Shown: in pieces, positions 61,135 through 64,000 of the stretch | Position numbering within the stretch: position 1 is the stretch's first letter | Layout of the letters: every line of letters starts with the position of its first letter | From: Luzula sylvatica | Taxonomy: Eukaryota > Streptophyta > Magnoliopsida > Poales > Juncaceae | Length of the DNA stretch: 64,000 nt | NCBI GenBank assembly: GCA_946800325.1 | Contig: OX326959.1 | Coordinates: forward strand, 14,972,862-15,036,861 | Direction: 5' to 3' | The notes under the pieces: generated by a model | Databases searched by the model: none | The model's input: only the letters and a program-made list of their open reading frames with translations | What the model was told of the DNA's origin: nothing | Program-made: the position numbers and the translations under genes

Positions 61135-62077
61135 ATCCTGCGTTTATTCGAAAAAGAAAGAAAATAATGAGTTTTACAGTCTAAAAAAATCTCTTGTATA
61201 AATATCAAAGGCGTGTTCTTTTACTGTATCAAATTATTTTAATTAGCAAACCCTAATTATCCTATTATCATTATCATAAAGGATGATAAAAAGAGGAATT
61301 GAGGAGAACTCACACTCAGAGTAACCTAAATTGGGGTTGTGCATTTCATCAAACAGTTGGTAGGCGTCATCATTATTGATGTGATCAAGCCTTCATCTTC
61401 CCAGATTCTATCTCCTGTATAATGGGGCTTGTCTTGCATTGCAATTACTCACAGAGTTGAGATAAGGCGGCTCAAACCTTTCATCTGCATTTCATCGAAC
61501 ACTTGGTAGGCTCAACTCACAAAATCTCTTTAAACACTTGGTGACCAGTGAGAACACATCAATCATAATAATAAAGCTTTTCTTTAAATTCTCTTCAGAC
61601 ACACGAGAGAAGAATCACAAGGTTCTCTCCTCCCAGAATCGCCACAAGCGTTCTCGTCGACTTCTCAGGTGGTTCACCGTTCAGCAGTACTGTGCTCTTG
61701 TTTTTCTCCACAGGCCGAGTAATACTTTTGCTTGATATTTCTAGCTCAAGGCCCATAAGCATAACTTAAAAGTCCTTATAGTTGACTAATGGTAAAAATC
61801 GGGGATATTTTGTATATTTAGTATCATAACTCCTTTTTGCAAAAAAAAAAAAAAAAAAAAAGTATCATAACTCCAAATAGTCGTATGGACCAGGTTTACA
61901 CACGTGGCCAGATCCTTAAGAGATCTTTTTCTGTTTAGTTACGGTGTACATGAACCAAGTGTACTTATATGTAATATATGGATTAGCCGAGAGAATTGCG
62001 TAATCAACAATCCGATTGGCTTCCCGCCACACATCACTTCTTATCGGATCACTCTCGAAGCCCGAAGGAGTGAAGAG
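61135..62077. promoter_or_regulatory. Shared divergent promoter region of PORR gene and SFR2
   Basis: 943 bp between the two start codons. It contains a probable 5'-UTR intron of the PORR gene on the left, imperfect repeats (TGCATTTCATC followed by AAACA and TTGGTAGGC, near 61340 and 61488), and an A-run at 61840-61861. No single TATA box stands out. Confidence 0.5.
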
Positions 62078-64000
62078 ATGGCGATGGTGGCGCTGTTTAT
62101 CACGGCGACGAAACTCGCCGGAGCGGCCGTGACATTGGCGGTGGCTGCTAATGCGTTCTCTTACGCTCGATTCCGTCGTCGCCATCTCCTTCCATTTGTT
62201 TCTCCTCTTGACGAATCGTCTGATGTCCTTGCTGATTTCTCTCTAGTTTTAGCAGATAACGGTACTGTATAACTGATCTTTATCTCTCTCTTACACTCTT
62301 ATATTACTTGCTATACCAATTCAGATCAGAGTTCTAGAAGGTTTTTGATCTGTATCGATAGGCCACTATAATACTTGCACTTGTTTGACCATTCCAGATT
62401 TGTGTTTTTGTCCGTTTAGTTTGTCAATTAGGCTAAATTGGGATAAATCATCGCATGTTTGAATATTAAGTGTCAATCGAGATTATAAATGGGTGATTAT
62501 TTAGGCTCAATTGCATACAAAATGTTTAAGAATGCTCAATTTCACATTACTCTTAACCAATTTTATAATCCATGCCATATCGATACATACCGATATTAAT
62601 ATTATACCTTAATTAACCCATTTTCACCAACACAGAAGAGGGGCAAGAAAGTAAATTCTTCTTCGGTCTAGCGACCGCACCGGCTCATGTAGAAGACCAC
62701 CTAGACGACGCTTGGGTCCAATTCGCATCAGAAGAACCCAAACAATCTAAAGAACTCGAATCTGGCCCCACTCGTCAGACTGCCGACGCTCTGATGTCTT
62801 CTGGAACTGGAGGCGGTGGATCCCACGCCGCTTCGCAATCTAGAGACGTAAAACTAAAAATTAAAAATGCGGGACCGATTAAGGTCGCAATGGATGCAAT
62901 GGTTCGAGGTTACGAGAAATTGGTCGTAGAAGAAGAAAGCGATGATTTGGTGGAGGAATCTAGTCATAATGTTGCCGCTTGGCATAACGTGCCTCACCCG
63001 TAAGTTTTCATATCGCTCAAAAAGAATTGTAAAATTCGCATCGATTTTTTTTAATTTATTTTGAATTTTGGATGTTGTAGAAAAGAGAGACTTAGATTTT
63101 GGTCCGATCCCGATACTGAGTTGAAGCTTGCGAAGGAGACCGGCGTGACTGTTTTCCGCATGGGAATTGATTGGGCTAGAATAATGCCAAAAGAACCTAT
63201 TGACGGGTTAAACGACGTTGTAAGTTACTCTCTCTCTCCTTGTCATTCTCTCTCTAGAAACAGAGTAAATAAATAAGTCGCGCAGGTGAATTACGCGGCG
63301 TTGGAACGGTACAGATGGATAATAAAGAGAGTGCGTGGATACGGGATGAAAGTGATGCTCACTTTGTTCCACCACTCCCTCCCTCCTTGGGCCGGAGATT
63401 ACGGCGGTTGGAAACTTGACAAAACCGTCGATTATTTTCTAGACTTCACAAAGTAATATAATTTACTTTTATTTTATTAAATTCATTATAATTTGTTGGT
63501 TTGTGACTATATATACGTGACAGGCTAGTAGTGGATCGAGTATCGGACTTGGTGGATTATTGGGTGATATTTAACGAGCCACACGTGTTCGTCATGCTGA
63601 CATACTGTGCCGGCGCATGGCCAGGTGGACCTCCTGACATTATCGAAGTCGCCACGTCAGCACTTCCAACTGGCATTTACTATCAACCTCTCAATTTCAT
63701 GGCCTTAGCTCATATCAAGGCCTACGATTACATCCATCACGAAAGGTCTCTTCATTTTATTAAATTTACTTTTTATTTCGAATTTTAATTTTTATATTTG
63801 GTTAATTAATTAATTACAGCAAGAATAAAAATCCAATTGTGGGAGTAGCACACAACATTTCATTCACGCGACCATACGGCCTATTCGACATCGCAGCAGT
63901 GACTCTCGCGAATTCGTTAACACTATTCCCATACATCGACGCCATTTGCGAGAAGCTCGATTTTATCGGGATAAACTATTACGGACAGGAAATCATATCG
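62078..64000 (+). CDS. SFR2: SENSITIVE TO FREEZING 2 (galactolipid galactosyltransferase), 5' part
   Basis: Exons 62078-62261, 62636-62999, 63081-63219, 63286-63452, 63524-63745 and 63820 to beyond the window end have GT-AG borders and consistent phases. The start is the ATG at 62078, giving the usual N-terminal hydrophobic anchor (residues about 5-25) followed by basic FRRRH. An upstream in-frame ATG at 61904 would add an unrelated leader. The protein is a family-1 glycoside-hydrolase relative that moves galactose between MGDG molecules at the chloroplast outer envelope, making oligogalactolipids during freezing. Visible motifs are FFFGLATAPAH, VTVFRMGIDW, LFHHSLPPW, the acid/base glutamate in FNEPH, and FIGINYYGQE. 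The catalytic nucleophile lies beyond the window. The exon 2 insert is Gly/Ser- and Glu-rich and variable in the family. Confidence 0.96.

Noticed and set aside
61904..62077. Upstream in-frame start for SFR2
   Set aside because: It would put an unrelated leader before the conserved membrane anchor; the ATG at 62078 gives the family N-terminus.

Overview
This is nuclear DNA of a flowering plant, most likely a eudicot. The evidence is spliceosomal introns, a plastid-envelope SFR2 gene, a plant-only PORR-domain gene, AT-rich intergenic DNA, and plant types of Helitron, hAT, Mutator-like, copia-like, LINE and SINE insertions. I cannot name the species.

Only the right end (about 60-64 kb) is ordinary single-copy gene space: an intronless PORR organelle RNA-binding gene on the minus strand and, divergently, the first six exons of SFR2 on the plus strand, cut by the window edge. 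Just left of them (56-59.7 kb) are decayed pieces of an RCC1-type gene mixed with a locally duplicated non-coding repeat.

The rest (about 1.6-52.4 kb) is two relatives of one large inverted-repeat unit: flank - RRM gene - short arm - loop - short arm - RRM gene - flank. Unit I (about 1.6-23.5 kb) lost its left gene by a deletion with a 7-bp microhomology near 3433 and keeps gene A (minus, 13.3-16.2 kb), which has a premature stop. Unit II (about 26.7-52.4 kb) keeps gene B (plus, 29.7-32.8 kb) and gene C (minus, 44.6-47.7 kb), both with open seven-exon frames. It lost its right short arm at a scar (43.86-44.03 kb) filled with copies of nearby sequence. The predicted protein (653-659 aa) has low-complexity Glu/Leu/Pro and Pro/Ser/Arg repeat regions and one C-terminal RRM. 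I do not recognise it as a named family.

The arms act as a record of transposition, because a filled site can be read against a paralogous empty site in this same window. The left arms of both units carry a hAT element with a Mutator-like element nested inside it. The right arm of unit I carries a different hAT element and a Helitron. The loop holds a dead L1-type LINE which in unit II was later hit by another Helitron. A LINE-like element with an intact 569-codon zinc-knuckle ORF sits beside gene B, a very young non-autonomous LTR retrotransposon sits at 52.98-55.98 kb, and a tRNA-derived SINE with a perfect 16-bp duplication sits at 52.6 kb. Minisatellites with a GGACCAAAATGTAAATA-like unit lie in inverted orientation outside unit I.

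All repeat and homology statements come from reading the sequence by eye; no alignment or database search was run.
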